A DNA stretch of 64,000 bases, taken from positions 168,266-232,265 of the forward strand of contig NZ_JACAVQ010000004.1 in the NCBI RefSeq assembly GCF_015354615.1. The letters run 5' to 3'. Shown piece by piece: positions 48,600-59,945 of this stretch. Source of the stretch: Aliidiomarina indica (lineage in GTDB: Bacteria > Pseudomonadota > Gammaproteobacteria > Enterobacterales > Alteromonadaceae). The position numbers and the translations under genes are program-made. A model generated the notes under the pieces. It saw only the letters and a list, made by a program, of their open reading frames with translations. It made no database searches and was not told where the DNA came from. The number at the start of each line of letters is the position of its first letter. Within the stretch, counting starts at the first letter, position 1.

Positions 48600-49943
48600 T
48601 TAGCTCATCCCGAGCTTTTTCTCCAAGTAGTGGATATTCGTACCACCGTGCTGGAAGTTCTCGTCTGCCATAATATCTTTTTGCAGCGGAACATTCGTTT
48701 TAATGCCTTCGATGATCAGCTCGTTTAAGGCATTGCGCATGCGTGCAATAGCCACATCACGGTTTTCACCATAGGTGATTAGCTTACCAATCATTGAGTC
48801 GTAGTTAGGCGGAACGCGATACTCTGTGTAGATATGCGAATCCCACCGCACGCCCATACCACCGGGTGAATGGAAACGATTGATGGTTCCCGGAGAAGGA
48901 ATGAAATTCTTCGGATCTTCCGCATTGATACGACATTCAATAGCATGACCACGCACAATGATGTCTTCTTGGCTGATCGACAGTGGACGGCCCGCAGCAA
49001 TACGCAGCTGCTCCTTCACCAAATCGATCCCTGTCACCATCTCTGTCACCGGATGCTCAACTTGTATCCGTGTATTCATTTCGATGAAATAGAACTCACC
49101 ATTCTCATACAAGAACTCGAAGGTACCGGCACCGCGATAGCCAATCTCGACACAGGCACGGGCACAGCGCTCACCGATGCTCTTACGCATTTCGTTGGTG
49201 ATGCCTGGCGCTGGCGCCTCTTCCACAACTTTTTGGTGGCGACGCTGCATTGAGCAATCACGTTCACCTAAATGAATCGCATTACCTTGACCATCAGCCA
49301 GCACCTGAATTTCGATATGGCGAGGGTTCTCTAAGAACTTCTCCATATACACAACGGGATTTCCGAAGGCAGAGCGGGCTTCGCTTTGAGTTGCCTGAAT
49401 GGATTTGAGAAGATCTTTTTCTTCACGAACCACACGCATCCCACGACCACCACCGCCACCTGCAGCTTTAATAATGACAGGGTAACCGATGCGCTTAGCA
49501 ACTTTCTTGTTCTTCTCGTCATCATCATCGAGAGGACCGCCGGAGCCAGGTACGCAAGGTACCCCTGCTTTCTTCATCGCTTCAATTGCAGAAACTTTAT
49601 CGCCCATGATGCGGATCACATCAGGTGTTGGGCCAACAAAGATAAATCCCGAGTTTTCAACTTGCTCGGCGAAATCCGCATTTTCGGCCAGAAAGCCGTA
49701 GCCTGGATGAATCGCAGCTGCGTCTGTGACTTCCGCAGCACTAATAATGCGCGGAATGTTCAAATAGCTTTCAGTTGCTGAAGGAGGTCCAATACAAATG
49801 GACTCGTCTGCCAACAGCACGTGTTTTAAATTTTTATCGACCGTGGAATGGATTGCTACCGTTTTAATGCCCAGCTCTTTACAAGCGCGCAAAATACGCA
49901 GTGCAATCTCGCCCCGGTTCGCAATCACTACTTTATCTAGCAT
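48600..49943 (-). CDS. accC: Acetyl-CoA carboxylase, biotin carboxylase subunit
   Basis: ATP-dependent carboxylation of biotin on AccB, first step of fatty-acid synthesis. The 447 residues match E. coli AccC (449). Marks are [39 protein letters not shown], the ATP-grasp glycine loop [14 protein letters not shown] (about residue 159), [20 protein letters not shown] and [21 protein letters not shown] (about 286). It follows accB by 29 bases; the three-gene order aroQ-accB-accC is common in gammaproteobacteria. Confidence 0.98.
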   Translation of the reverse strand: MLDKVVIANRGEIALRILRACKELGIKTVAIHSTVDKNLKHVLLADESICIGPPSATESYLNIPRIISAAEVTDAAAIHPGYGFLAENADFAEQVENSGFIFVGPTPDVIRIMGDKVSAIEAMKKAGVPCVPGSGGPLDDDDEKNKKVAKRIGYPVIIKAAGGGGGRGMRVVREEKDLLKSIQATQSEARSAFGNPVVYMEKFLENPRHIEIQVLADGQGNAIHLGERDCSMQRRHQKVVEEAPAPGITNEMRKSIGERCARACVEIGYRGAGTFEFLYENGEFYFIEMNTRIQVEHPVTEMVTGIDLVKEQLRIAAGRPLSISQEDIIVRGHAIECRINAEDPKNFIPSPGTINRFHSPGGMGVRWDSHIYTEYRVPPNYDSMIGKLITYGENRDVAIARMRNALNELIIEGIKTNVPLQKDIMADENFQHGGTNIHYLEKKLGMS

Positions 49944-49972
49944 AACAAGTGCCTTTTTTGCGTACGCGTGGC

Positions 49973-50425
49973 TTACTCGATCACGAATAATGGCTGATCG
50001 AACTCTACGGGTGCTTCGTTATCTACCAGAATCTGCTTCACGACACCGGAAACATCAGCTTCAATGTGATTCATCATCTTCATGGCTTCGACGATGCATA
50101 ACGTATCGCCGACATTAACGCGCTGACCTACAGTGATAAATGCCTTGGCGCCTGGTGCTGGAGACTCATAGTACGTACCCACCATCGGTGATTTTACAAT
50201 GTGACCAGAGATCTCTTCCGCTTTTGGCTCTGCAGCCGGTGCCGGAGCAGCTGCAGCAGGAGCTGCTTGCGGTGCAGGCATCTGCATGTGCGCCATTTGC
50301 GGATATGCAGGGGCTGCCGAGTGGCGGCTGATGCGCACCGACTCTTCGCCTTCGGTGATTTCTAACTCAGAGATGCCAGACTCTTCGAGCAATTCGATCA
50401 GTTTCTTAATTTTACGAATATCCAT
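49973..50425 (-). CDS. accB: Biotin carboxyl carrier protein
   Basis: A 150-residue carrier subunit of acetyl-CoA carboxylase. The N-terminal [33 protein letters not shown] is followed by a flexible linker rich in Ala and Pro (about residues 42-72) and the biotinyl domain. The target Lys116 is in [13 protein letters not shown]. Length matches the family. aroQ is immediately upstream and accC follows. Confidence 0.97.
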   Translation of the reverse strand: MDIRKIKKLIELLEESGISELEITEGEESVRISRHSAAPAYPQMAHMQMPAPQAAPAAAAPAPAAEPKAEEISGHIVKSPMVGTYYESPAPGAKAFITVGQRVNVGDTLCIVEAMKMMNHIEADVSGVVKQILVDNEAPVEFDQPLFVIE

Positions 50426-50448
50426 TAGCTGAATAACCTTTCACTAGT

Positions 50449-50901
50449 TTATTTAGAATTCGAAAGCTGCGTTGCCGCCGCAGCCAATGCAAAGCTGTAT
50501 CCTTGTGCGCCTAATCCGCAGATCACGGCTTTAGCACAGTCGGAGAAATAGGAGTGACGTCGGAATGGTTCTCGCGCATGCACATTGGAGAGGTGTACCT
50601 CAATAAATGGAATGCCGGTCCCAAGCAGGGCGTCGCGTAGCGCCACACTGGTGTGCGTAAACGCTGCGGGATTGATAATGATGAAATCGGCTTGACCACG
50701 AACCTGATGAATCGCATCAATTAATTCATGCTCGGCGTTACTCTGGATAAAACTTACCGAGAGTCCGAGTTGGCTGGCTTCCGTGCGCAGCGTTGATTCG
50801 ATGTCACTCAACGTGGTGGTTCCGTAAACTTCTGGCTCCCGTGTGCCGAGCAAGTTTAGATTAGGGCCGTTCACCACAAAAATATGTTTTTTATCTGTCA
50901 T
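50449..50901 (-). CDS. aroQ: 3-dehydroquinate dehydratase, type II
   Basis: A 150-residue dodecameric enzyme of the shikimate pathway that dehydrates 3-dehydroquinate. Signatures are [19 protein letters not shown] with the catalytic Tyr in the flexible loop, [28 protein letters not shown] with the catalytic His, and a [24 protein letters not shown]-terminus. ATG 50901 gives the usual start; the frame runs back to 50982. It precedes accB by 23 bases, forming aroQ-accB-accC. Confidence 0.96.
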   Translation of the reverse strand: MTDKKHIFVVNGPNLNLLGTREPEVYGTTTLSDIESTLRTEASQLGLSVSFIQSNAEHELIDAIHQVRGQADFIIINPAAFTHTSVALRDALLGTGIPFIEVHLSNVHAREPFRRHSYFSDCAKAVICGLGAQGYSFALAAAATQLSNSK

Positions 50902-50943
50902 CGTGTCGCTATCTGCTGCGAAATTGAAAAATTCCGTCATACA

Positions 50944-50983
50944 ATAAAAATGACCCGAAACTTTCAACAAGGTTCGGGTCATT
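50944..50983 (-). terminator. Terminator after dsbD
   Basis: AATGACCCGAA pairs with TTCGGGTCATT (11 pairs, 13-base loop), followed by T residues on the minus strand. It lies between the dsbD stop and aroQ. Confidence 0.85.
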
Positions 50984-51104
50984 ATAAATAATAATTTCGT
51001 TTTAGCAGCAAAATACTGGTCTTATCAGCGAAATTCGGCACAATGTTTATCTCTTCTGAGGTGGCGGCCTTGTTTTGCTCACCCCAAAAAGAGACATGTG
51101 CTCG

Positions 51105-52877
51105 TTACTCGCTCATCATGGCGCGTAAATGGGTATTGAACTGCTCTGCGTTAACAAAGCCAGTCACCCGCCATTGCGTCATTTCATCGCCGTCAGTGTT
51201 GAAGAACAGCACAGTGGGCAAGCCCAATACTTGGTAATGACTGAGCAACTCGGTATTGGCAGCGCTAATCGAGGTAACGTCCGCTTGTAGAACGCGGAAC
51301 TGCTGCAAGGTTGCTTGCACCTCAGGATCAGCGAAGGTGTAGCGTTCTAGCTCAAGACACGCGACACACCAATCGGCATACAGATCGAGCATCACCCATT
51401 GGCCTTGTTCATTGGCTTCGATCACTTGGTCATGCAAGGTGTCTAAATCGCTTACCATGGTGAACTGCAACTTACGCTCAGCAAAGGAGCCATCCACATA
51501 AGGCAATTGCCATTTCACGCCCGAGCCGGCTAAAGCAACCAGCACAACCACACTCACGGCTCGGCCGGTGGCGCCAAACTGCTGCCAGAGCTCACGTAGT
51601 AGAATCCCCGCACTACCGATGAAAAATGCAATCCAGATCCAGCCCGCAACCGAGTAATGAAGCAGTCTTTCGATTAAGAAAATGGCAACAGCGAGCATTA
51701 AAATGCCAAACAGAATCTTCACTGTATTCATCCACTGCCCACTCTTCGGCAACAGTTTGCCCCCGGACATGCCAATGAGAATCAGCGGGATACCCATACC
51801 CAGACTCAGCGCGTAAAGCACAAAACCACCAACAACGACATCACCGGATTGGGCAATGAAAAGTAGGGCCCCAGATAACGGCGCTGTGGTACAGGGGGAT
51901 GCAATTAAACCGGATAATACCCCCATCATAAATACACTGGGGTAAACGCCACCTTTCTGTTTTGAACTCAGTTCAGTGAGCTTTTGCTTGAGTCCACTGG
52001 GCATATCTATGCGAATGGCACCAAACATCGCCAGAGCAAAAAGCAGGAACAGTGCTGCCAGTATTCCAAGGAGAACCGGATGCTGCAAATAGGCTTGATA
52101 TTGCATACCTGCTAACGCGACGAGAATGCCAAGTAGTGTGTAGGTAATGGCCATACCCTGAACATACACAAATGACAGCCAGAAACCGCGGCGAATACTT
52201 AAGGTGCGGCCCCCTTGCTGCTGGTTAATAATGATCCCAGATATAATCGGATACATGGGGAACACACAGGGAGTAAAAGCAAGGCCTAAACCCAGTAACA
52301 GAAAGATTCCGGCGGTGAGCCAGATACGATCGGGTTGCAACAGGCTAAATACGCCGGTTGCAGGGACAGGCGAGGTACTGGAAAAGTCTTCCAGTTGATA
52401 ACTCCCACTTGGGCCTGCGCCGAGCGTCCCATCAAGAAACACATCCACGGTGGCTGGGGCATAACAAAGTCCTGCGTCCGCACAGCCTTGGAAGCGAACC
52501 GTTAGTACATCACCGGTTTGTGCTTGGGCGAGGTCAACGGTGAGCGTGACGAAATCACGGTAAATAATGGAGTCGCCAAAGAACTCATCGTTATGGGCGA
52601 TGCCTTCGGGTAATGGATGCAGCTCATTCACTAAGGTTTCTGGCGTTAACCCAAAGCGATGTTGATAAAGGTAGTAACCCTCGGTAATTTCGAAGTTTAA
52701 ATATAAGCGGTCGCCGTCTTGGGTGTAGGAAAATGGAAAAGCCTGATGCACAGGCAGGAATTCGCCCTCTGCATTAGAGAAAAACGACGGTTGCGCTTGC
52801 GCGACAGCGTTGACGAAAAAGAAGATGACAAGCCAGTGAAACCAACGGCTATATCGTTTACTACTTCGTATACCCAC
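51105..52877 (-). CDS. dsbD: Thiol:disulfide interchange protein DsbD
   Basis: Membrane protein passing electrons from cytoplasmic thioredoxin to periplasmic DsbC and related proteins. Signal peptide, N-terminal immunoglobulin-like domain with the Cys pair (QGCADAGLCYAP), eight-helix membrane domain with FTPCVFPMYPI and ASPCTTAPLSG carrying the central Cys pair, and C-terminal thioredoxin domain with YADWCVACLELE. All three Cys pairs are present. I place the start at GTG 52877, giving 590 residues and a basic n-region (RSSKRYSR), with GAGG upstream overlapping the cutA stop; a TTG at 52916 is also open. Translationally coupled to cutA. Confidence 0.92.
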   Translation of the reverse strand: MGIRSSKRYSRWFHWLVIFFFVNAVAQAQPSFFSNAEGEFLPVHQAFPFSYTQDGDRLYLNFEITEGYYLYQHRFGLTPETLVNELHPLPEGIAHNDEFFGDSIIYRDFVTLTVDLAQAQTGDVLTVRFQGCADAGLCYAPATVDVFLDGTLGAGPSGSYQLEDFSSTSPVPATGVFSLLQPDRIWLTAGIFLLLGLGLAFTPCVFPMYPIISGIIINQQQGGRTLSIRRGFWLSFVYVQGMAITYTLLGILVALAGMQYQAYLQHPVLLGILAALFLLFALAMFGAIRIDMPSGLKQKLTELSSKQKGGVYPSVFMMGVLSGLIASPCTTAPLSGALLFIAQSGDVVVGGFVLYALSLGMGIPLILIGMSGGKLLPKSGQWMNTVKILFGILMLAVAIFLIERLLHYSVAGWIWIAFFIGSAGILLRELWQQFGATGRAVSVVVLVALAGSGVKWQLPYVDGSFAERKLQFTMVSDLDTLHDQVIEANEQGQWVMLDLYADWCVACLELERYTFADPEVQATLQQFRVLQADVTSISAANTELLSHYQVLGLPTVLFFNTDGDEMTQWRVTGFVNAEQFNTHLRAMMSE

Positions 52878-52890
52878 AGTGTTTATTACC

Positions 52891-53208
52891 TCATGTACGG
52901 GCTGTAACGTCAGCAACCCATTGTATATAACTCGGCAAGCCTTTCGTAACGGGAATCGCTAGAATTTCTGGCGTGTCATAGGGGTGCCATGCTTGCAGCT
53001 TCTGTTCAAGTTCCGGATAGCGCGCATCAGTCGTTTTCAATATGAGCAAAGCTTCACTACTATGCTCTACCTCTCCTTCCCATTCGTATACGGACTCAAT
53101 TCCCGACTGAATGTTCACACAGGCCACCAATTTTTCTTTCACCAAGCGCTGCGCTAAATCGCGTGCAGTATCGGTAGATGGTACGGTACAAAACACCATG
53201 AGGGTCAT
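52891..53208 (-). CDS. cutA: Divalent-cation tolerance protein CutA
   Basis: A 105-residue trimeric PII-like protein. Marks are VFCTVPSTDTARDLAQRLVKEKLVACVNI, ESVYEWEGEVEHSSEALLILKTT and HPYDTPEILAIPVTKGLPSYIQWV, all close to E. coli CutA. Copper tolerance is the historical association; the molecular role is unsettled. ATG 53208 has GGAGG five bases upstream. The stop lies in the dsbD ribosome-binding region, so cutA-dsbD form one operon, as in E. coli, divergent from fxsA. Confidence 0.94.
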   Translation of the reverse strand: MTLMVFCTVPSTDTARDLAQRLVKEKLVACVNIQSGIESVYEWEGEVEHSSEALLILKTTDARYPELEQKLQAWHPYDTPEILAIPVTKGLPSYIQWVADVTART

Positions 53209-53294
53209 TTGAACCTCCAATTCTTCGTATGAGAGTACTTGAAATCAGAGGTATGATGCCCCATGTATGGCAGATAACCAAGACAAGGTGACTT

Positions 53295-53807
53295 ATGTTC
53301 CCCGTAATTTTGTTTTTATTTATTGTTGTGCCCCTCGTTGAGATATTCGTGTTGATACAAGTGGGGCAAGTAATTGGTGGTTTAAATACTATCCTGTTGC
53401 TCATTGTCACGGCTGTCGTGGGTGCTTCTTTGGTGAAAAGCCAAGGATTGCGTGCCTGGTCACAAGCCCAGCAGCGAATGGCCATGGGCGAGATGCCGGG
53501 ACAGCAGTTGGCTGAAGGCATGATCATCTTTATGGCGGGCGTTATGTTCGTTACGCCAGGTTTTCTAACCGATATTGTGGCGTTAGTGTTTCTGTTGCCT
53601 GGATTTCGCCAAGCCTTCGCTCGCAAGTTAATGCAGCGCATGCAAGTGCATACGGTGCAAGGGCATCACTCCATGCATGGCTCATTTCGCTCAGGGCCGC
53701 GTGGCCCGGGTGAAGAACCACGTGGGGGCCGTACCTTTGAAGGCGAATATAAAGATGAAGAGAATGAGCGTGACCGGATCGATCGGGATGATCGTCAGGA
53801 TAAGTAA
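53295..53807 (+). CDS. fxsA: FxsA family inner-membrane protein
   Basis: A 170-residue protein with hydrophobic helices at about 4-21, 27-46 and 76-100, as usual for FxsA, whose overproduction relieves F exclusion of phage T7. Marks are LFIVVPLVEIFVLIQVGQVIGG, the GASLVKSQGLRAW loop, GEMPGQQLAEGMIIFMAGVMFVTPGFLTDIVAL and a polar tail of Arg, Gly, Asp and Glu. RBS AAGGTGAC. Its position beside groES matches E. coli. Physiological function is unknown. Confidence 0.93.
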   Translation: MFPVILFLFIVVPLVEIFVLIQVGQVIGGLNTILLLIVTAVVGASLVKSQGLRAWSQAQQRMAMGEMPGQQLAEGMIIFMAGVMFVTPGFLTDIVALVFLLPGFRQAFARKLMQRMQVHTVQGHHSMHGSFRSGPRGPGEEPRGGRTFEGEYKDEENERDRIDRDDRQDK

Positions 53808-53821
53808 TTTTTTGCGGGTAG

Positions 53822-53852
53822 CCCCTTGTAATCTTTTCGGCTGCCCCCATTT
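53822..53852 (+). promoter_or_regulatory. Sigma-32 heat-shock promoter of groESL
   Basis: CCCCTTGTAA (53822-53831) matches the -35 element and CCCCATTT (53845-53852) the -10 element of RpoH promoters, with 13 bases between. E. coli groE has the same CCCCATTT. It lies 111 bases before groES. Confidence 0.88.
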
Positions 53853-53963
53853 TCACAACACCCAAGTGCAATGATGCACGTAACGATTTTAAACCGAGGG
53901 GAGCTCGCATAGGCTCACCTCATCAAAACCCAAACAAACTATCATTGAGTAGGAGTAACTCGA

Positions 53964-54254
53964 ATGAAACTTCGTCCATTACATGATCGTGTGATTGTTA
54001 AACGCGCTGAATCTGAGAGCAAATCGCCGGGCGGTATCGTACTAACTGGTTCTGCTGCAGAAAAATCAACGCGCGGTGAGGTGGTTGCCGTAGGTAACGG
54101 TCGCATTCTCGACAATGGCGATGTGAAGCCATTGGATGTGAAGGTTGGCGACGTTGTGCTGTTCAGTGAAGGCTACAGTGTGAAGACTGAGAAAATTGAC
54201 GGTGAAGAATATTTAATCATGAGCGAATCCGACATTTTGGCGATTGCTGAGTAA
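53964..54254 (+). CDS. groS: Co-chaperonin GroES
   Basis: A 96-residue lid of the GroEL chamber. [44 protein letters not shown] contains the mobile loop; [36 protein letters not shown] is the second half of the barrel. Length is standard. It follows a sigma-32 promoter and precedes groEL by 51 bases. Confidence 0.99.
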   Translation: MKLRPLHDRVIVKRAESESKSPGGIVLTGSAAEKSTRGEVVAVGNGRILDNGDVKPLDVKVGDVVLFSEGYSVKTEKIDGEEYLIMSESDILAIAE

Positions 54255-54287
54255 ATGTCTCGTAAGTGAATTGAACAACGTTTTTAG

Positions 54288-55937
<1,650 letters not shown>

Positions 55938-55965
55938 GCCGATTCGGCCATCTGCTAGTGACAAG

Positions 55966-55999
55966 AAAGGGGCGGTGCTTGGGTACCGCCCCTTTTTCT
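55966..55999 (+). terminator. Terminator of groESL
   Basis: AAGGGGCGGT pairs with ACCGCCCCTT, followed by TTTTT. GC-rich and strong. Confidence 0.93.
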
Positions 56000-56099
56000 T
56001 TGACAATTCTTTACGAAGTTTAGCGGCGCATCCACTTGTGGTCGTCTCGCGTATTGACTATATCTTAAGTGGAGTAAGTCACCTATTGAGGAGGGTTTT

Positions 56100-56618
56100 A
56101 TGAAAGCATTGTGGATCGCTTTGATCACTAGCACGATGTTTGTTTCTATGGGGCTTCAGGCTGCAGACGTGAAAGTTACTTGGGAAGAGCCCAACAAGTA
56201 TCGCGATATTCAAGCGTCTGATATGCATCAAGGACGTTTTCAAGAGCAATTATTCGCTGCCTTTGAGGACAAATTTGCGGCGTTAGCGGCTGAACTGCCG
56301 GATGATCAAACGTTATCAATTACGGTAACGGATGTGGTACTCGCCGGACTTATTGAAATGCGTGATTTGCAGGGTCAACCGCGGCAAATGCGTGTTATTC
56401 GTCCGGGTTATTATCCAGAAATGAAACTGTCTTATTCGCTGGTTGATGCGGAAGGCAATGAAATCCAGTCGGGTGAGGAGCATATTCGTGGCCGAGAACT
56501 GCCGGGTCAAGGGCGCTTGGAATCTCAGCAACGTCGCCGTGGCGTTGAGCTGATTGAGTATGAAGCTGCGATGCTTGATCGGTGGTTCAAAAACACATTC
56601 AAATCGAATGGTGAATAG
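56100..56618 (+). CDS. Exported DUF3016 protein
   Basis: A 172-residue protein with signal peptide MKALWIALITSTMFVSMGLQA. The mature part has VKVTWEEPNKYRDIQASDMHQGRFQEQLF, LSITVTDVVLAGLIEM and RVIRPGYYPEMKLSYSLVDAEGNEIQSGEEHIRGRELPGQG, which match the DUF3016 family of gammaproteobacteria. It is probably periplasmic; its function is unknown. GAGGAGGG precedes the start. It stands alone between the groESL and epmB terminators. Confidence 0.82.
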   Translation: MKALWIALITSTMFVSMGLQAADVKVTWEEPNKYRDIQASDMHQGRFQEQLFAAFEDKFAALAAELPDDQTLSITVTDVVLAGLIEMRDLQGQPRQMRVIRPGYYPEMKLSYSLVDAEGNEIQSGEEHIRGRELPGQGRLESQQRRRGVELIEYEAAMLDRWFKNTFKSNGE

Positions 56619-56661
56619 GCAAAAGGCCGATACCAAATCGCGTGATTTATCGTGCTGAATT

Positions 56662-56696
56662 AAAACCACCGCCCTGAGATAGCGGTGGTTTTTTTA
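56662..56696. terminator. Bidirectional terminator before epmB
   Basis: AAAACCACCGC pairs with GCGGTGGTTTT with a nine-base loop and T-run on the right. It lies between the convergent DUF3016 and epmB genes. Confidence 0.92.
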
Positions 56697-56722
56697 TGCG
56701 GGTGATTCAGCCGGTATTCTAT

Positions 56723-57730
56723 TTATCGCAAGGGTGTTTTACTGGTAGCGCCCGCATGCTCACGAACAAGGCTAGGAACCAAGAATCCAGGCAGTTGCGC
56801 TAACAGGTGTTGATGGAGCTCAAGCGCTTTTGAATCGTCAACGGCAAAATGAGCCGCACCTTCAACCCGATCTAGCTGGTGTAAGTAGTAAGGCAGAATA
56901 CCGGCATTGAAAACAGTTTCTTGTAATTGTATTTGCTCGGGAACACTATCATTCACGCCACGCAGTAACACACTTTGATTTAAAAAATGGATGCCGCGTG
57001 CTCGCCATTGTTGAACGCCATCCTGCAACGCGGAAGACACTTCGTGAGCATGGTTGATATGTAAAACCATAATCACGGGGACTGGAAGCGCGCTGAGTGC
57101 TTCCCCGAGCTCCCGTGTTAATCGTTGTGGAATCACCACCGGAAGGCGAGTGTGAATTCGCACCCGCTGAATCTGGGAAAGTGTGCTAAAGCGTTTCAGC
57201 GCTTTGATCACGTGTTCATCGCTAGCCATCAAGGGATCGCCACCACTGAGGATAACTTCATTCACTTCAGGGTGCTGGGCAATGTAGTCGCACATGGCCT
57301 CTAAGTCGCGCTGATTAATATGATGTTCTTGATACGGGAAGTGACGGCGAAAACAATAGCGGCAATTCACCGCGCAACCACCACGAAAAATTACGAGCAC
57401 CCGGCTTTGATATTTGTGCAGAAGCCCTGGGATTTGGCTGGCGCTTTTTTCCTCTAATGGGTCTGCTGTGTATCCTGGTGTTTGCTCGAACTCGGCAGCG
57501 TGGGGCAATACTTGGAGCAATAATGGGTCTTGGGTGTTACCCGGCTCCATTAATGCTGCGAATGGCTTAGGAACACGCATTTGAAAGAGTGAGCGCGCAG
57601 ACTCATGCTCTGCAACCCATGCAGCGGGCAGACCGAGAAACGCCGCCAATTCTGAGGGCGACGTAAATGCCTGCGCAAGCTCTCGTTGCCAGCTTGTTTG
57701 CAGCTGAATATTTAATGCGTGATCTGCCAT
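56723..57730 (-). CDS. epmB: EF-P (R)-beta-lysine synthase, lysine 2,3-aminomutase
   Basis: Radical-SAM enzyme that converts lysine to (R)-beta-lysine for attachment to EF-P. The cluster motif GGCAVNCRYCFRRHFPY has the three Cys at CxxxCxxC (about residues 118-126). LSGGDPL and RIHTRLPVVIPQRL follow. Length (335) matches E. coli EpmB (342). PLP-binding residues typical of the aminomutase family are in the C-terminal half. It is divergent from efp, 130 bases away. Confidence 0.96.
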   Translation of the reverse strand: MADHALNIQLQTSWQRELAQAFTSPSELAAFLGLPAAWVAEHESARSLFQMRVPKPFAALMEPGNTQDPLLLQVLPHAAEFEQTPGYTADPLEEKSASQIPGLLHKYQSRVLVIFRGGCAVNCRYCFRRHFPYQEHHINQRDLEAMCDYIAQHPEVNEVILSGGDPLMASDEHVIKALKRFSTLSQIQRVRIHTRLPVVIPQRLTRELGEALSALPVPVIMVLHINHAHEVSSALQDGVQQWRARGIHFLNQSVLLRGVNDSVPEQIQLQETVFNAGILPYYLHQLDRVEGAAHFAVDDSKALELHQHLLAQLPGFLVPSLVREHAGATSKTPLR

Positions 57731-57860
57731 GGGTGCGTTGCCGTGTTCCCAATAAATAGTGTGTTCGCTACTTGAGTGAACTATTTTACCTGAAATACAA
57801 TTCGCTTTGGTTTATTATTAGGCCGTTTTTCAAATTCGTTAGTGAAGGCACGAGGGGCGC

Positions 57861-58427
57861 ATGGCCAATTACAGTACAAATGAATTCAAGCAGGGCTTAA
57901 AAATCATGCAGGACGGCGAGCCGTGCGTGATTCTTGAGAACGAAATGGTTAAGCCGGGGAAAGGTCAGGCTTTTAGCCGTGTACGTATCCGTAAATTGCT
58001 GTCAGGTAAGGTGGTCGAGAAGACTTTCAAATCTGGTGACAGTGTTGAAGGTGCAGATGTTGTGGATATCGAACTGGCTTATCTTTACGAAGATGGCGAG
58101 TTCTGGCACTTCATGAACAATGAAACCTTTGAGCAAATTGCGGCTGATGAAGCGGCAGTAAGCGATAGTAAAAAGTGGTTAGTAGAACAAGACGTTTGTA
58201 CGTTAACCCTTTGGAACGGTAAGCCTATCAACGTGGCACCACCTAATTTTGTTGAACTTGAGATTACGGAAACGGATCCTGGTTTGAAAGGTGATACTGC
58301 CGGAACCGGTGGTAAGCCAGCGACATTAAGTACCGGAGCGGTTGTACGTGTTCCATTATTCGTGCAAATTGGCGAAGTAATTAAAGTGGATACCCGTTCT
58401 GGCGAATATGTGTCGCGAGTAAAATAA
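57861..58427 (+). CDS. efp: Elongation factor P
   Basis: A 188-residue translation factor that rescues ribosomes stalled at polyproline. The site of modification is Lys34 in [13 protein letters not shown], matching the E. coli beta-lysylation site. N-terminal KOW-like domain, [14 protein letters not shown] and the [24 protein letters not shown] end are typical. RBS GAGGGG. Between epmB (divergent) and epmA (seven bases downstream), it forms a compact module. The intergenic gap has a GTTCGCT/AGTGAAC imperfect repeat of unclear meaning. Confidence 0.98.
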   Translation: MANYSTNEFKQGLKIMQDGEPCVILENEMVKPGKGQAFSRVRIRKLLSGKVVEKTFKSGDSVEGADVVDIELAYLYEDGEFWHFMNNETFEQIAADEAAVSDSKKWLVEQDVCTLTLWNGKPINVAPPNFVELEITETDPGLKGDTAGTGGKPATLSTGAVVRVPLFVQIGEVIKVDTRSGEYVSRVK

Positions 58428-58434
58428 GCGATTT

Positions 58435-59412
58435 ATGAATAGCGGGACATGGCGGCCTACGGCATCGTGGGACGTACTGAAACAACGTGCGGATATGTTA
58501 AGGCATATTCGCACTTTTTTTGCAGAACGTGATGTACTCGAAGTAGAAACACCGCTGCTCGCGCAAGCGGGGGTAACCGATGTGCACTTGCACAATGCGA
58601 CGACCCAATTGCGAGGGCCAGGGATGCCTGCACCGACAACCTTCTATCTGCAAACCTCGCCAGAGTACGCCATGAAGCGGTTGCTTGCCGCCGGAAGCGG
58701 CTCGATTTATCAAATCAGCAAAGTGGTACGTGATGATGAAATCAGCTCGCGCCACAACCCTGAATTCACCATGCTTGAATGGTATCGTCCTGGCTTCTCA
58801 GACCGTGAACTCATGGCAGAGTCGGAAGCTCTGGTAAGGTCACTACTTAACTGCCCCGCCGCCGAGTACCTGACTTATCAAGAAGCCTTTATCCGCACGC
58901 TAAACATTGATCCACTCAGCGATGAAGGTGTGGCTGCGCTGCGGCAGCGTTTGGTAGCCGATGGTTACGATGGCGCGGTTGACGAGACGGATTCTGCCGA
59001 GACCGTGCTACAACTGGCCATGAGTGTCTATGTGGAACCAACTATTGGGCGCGAACGTCCGTGTTTTGTGACTCACTTTCCCGCCAATCAAGCAGCGCTG
59101 GCGCGTTTAAACAAAGACGATCCGCGCGTATCGCATCGGTTTGAGTTGTTTTATCAAGGTTTGGAACTAGCCAATGGCTTTTGGGAGTTAACCGATCCCA
59201 AACAACAACAGCAACGGTTTGAGTCAGACAATCAAGAGCGCCGGTTGCGGGGATTACCAGAGCAACCGGTCGACCAATATTTTTTAGCCGCCCTTAAAGC
59301 GGGCTTGCCTGATTGTGCGGGCATTGCGATGGGATTTGATCGCATGCTGATGCTTAAAGTAAAGGCGCAACATATTCATGAAGTTCTGACGTTTCCGATC
59401 GAACGTGCTTGA
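58435..59412 (+). CDS. epmA: EF-P-(R)-beta-lysine ligase
   Basis: Paralogue of the lysyl-tRNA synthetase catalytic domain without the anticodon-binding part, 325 residues, which attaches beta-lysine to EF-P Lys34. Class II motif 2 appears as ISKVVRDDEISSRHNPEFTMLEWYRPG (about residues 100-126) and motif 3 as CAGIAMGFDRMLMLKVKAQ near the end. YFLAALKAGLPDC and LANGFWELTD are EpmA-like. Its place next to efp differs from E. coli, where epmA is separate, and supports an operon. Confidence 0.96.
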   Translation: MNSGTWRPTASWDVLKQRADMLRHIRTFFAERDVLEVETPLLAQAGVTDVHLHNATTQLRGPGMPAPTTFYLQTSPEYAMKRLLAAGSGSIYQISKVVRDDEISSRHNPEFTMLEWYRPGFSDRELMAESEALVRSLLNCPAAEYLTYQEAFIRTLNIDPLSDEGVAALRQRLVADGYDGAVDETDSAETVLQLAMSVYVEPTIGRERPCFVTHFPANQAALARLNKDDPRVSHRFELFYQGLELANGFWELTDPKQQQQRFESDNQERRLRGLPEQPVDQYFLAALKAGLPDCAGIAMGFDRMLMLKVKAQHIHEVLTFPIERA

Positions 59413-59501
59413 CGATTAAATGAGCAGTCTTTCAATTTTCCGCGCTTTGTTATATTATTACAAACTAGGTTTTACGCAGGCCCCAAGGTATTCAATTACT
59501 C

Positions 59502-59945
59502 ATGCACCACAAGCCACTAGATAAAGCAGGAATTTTTGTCGCCGTTATTTGCGCGCTGCACTGCATTTTCGTTCCCGTTATTTTACCGACGCTTGCGTTG
59601 GTAGGCTTGTCATTTCTTGGCTTTGAGTTGTTTGAACGCATCATCTTGGCAATCAGTTTACTGATTGGTGGTATCGCGGTGGTCATGGGTATGCGTCACC
59701 ATCGCAGTTGGGTCCCGTTTATCTTTTTGGGACTCGGTGGTGTGATGTACTTTGGCAAAAACACCTTCGGCAGTGCGTGGGAGCCTTTACTTATTGTAAC
59801 GGGCGCCTCTTTTATTGTCGTCGCCCATTCACTGAACTTGCATCTTTGTCGCGTGAAAAACAAAAACAAAGCATGTGAGGAGGTTGAGGCTATCCAGCAG
59901 GATATCGCAGAACCGAGTGAGCAAGCGAAAGAAGGTGTTGTTTAA
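59502..59945 (+). CDS. MerC domain-containing inner-membrane protein
   Basis: A 147-residue protein with four predicted helices (about 10-30, 35-58, 67-85, 88-107). The DKAGIFVAVICALHCIFVPVILP start carries the Cys-His pair (ALHC) of MerC proteins. MerC moves mercuric ions in mercury operons, but many chromosomal members lack mer partners and no merA or merR is here. A mercury role is therefore not assumed. The tail is polar (KACEEVEAIQQDIAEPSEQAKEGVV). Its stop overlaps the trmA stop by four bases. Confidence 0.85.
   Translation: MHHKPLDKAGIFVAVICALHCIFVPVILPTLALVGLSFLGFELFERIILAISLLIGGIAVVMGMRHHRSWVPFIFLGLGGVMYFGKNTFGSAWEPLLIVTGASFIVVAHSLNLHLCRVKNKNKACEEVEAIQQDIAEPSEQAKEGVV

Noticed and set aside
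59502..59945. Mercury resistance operon
   Set aside because: Only a MerC-like protein is present; merR, merT, merP and merA are absent.
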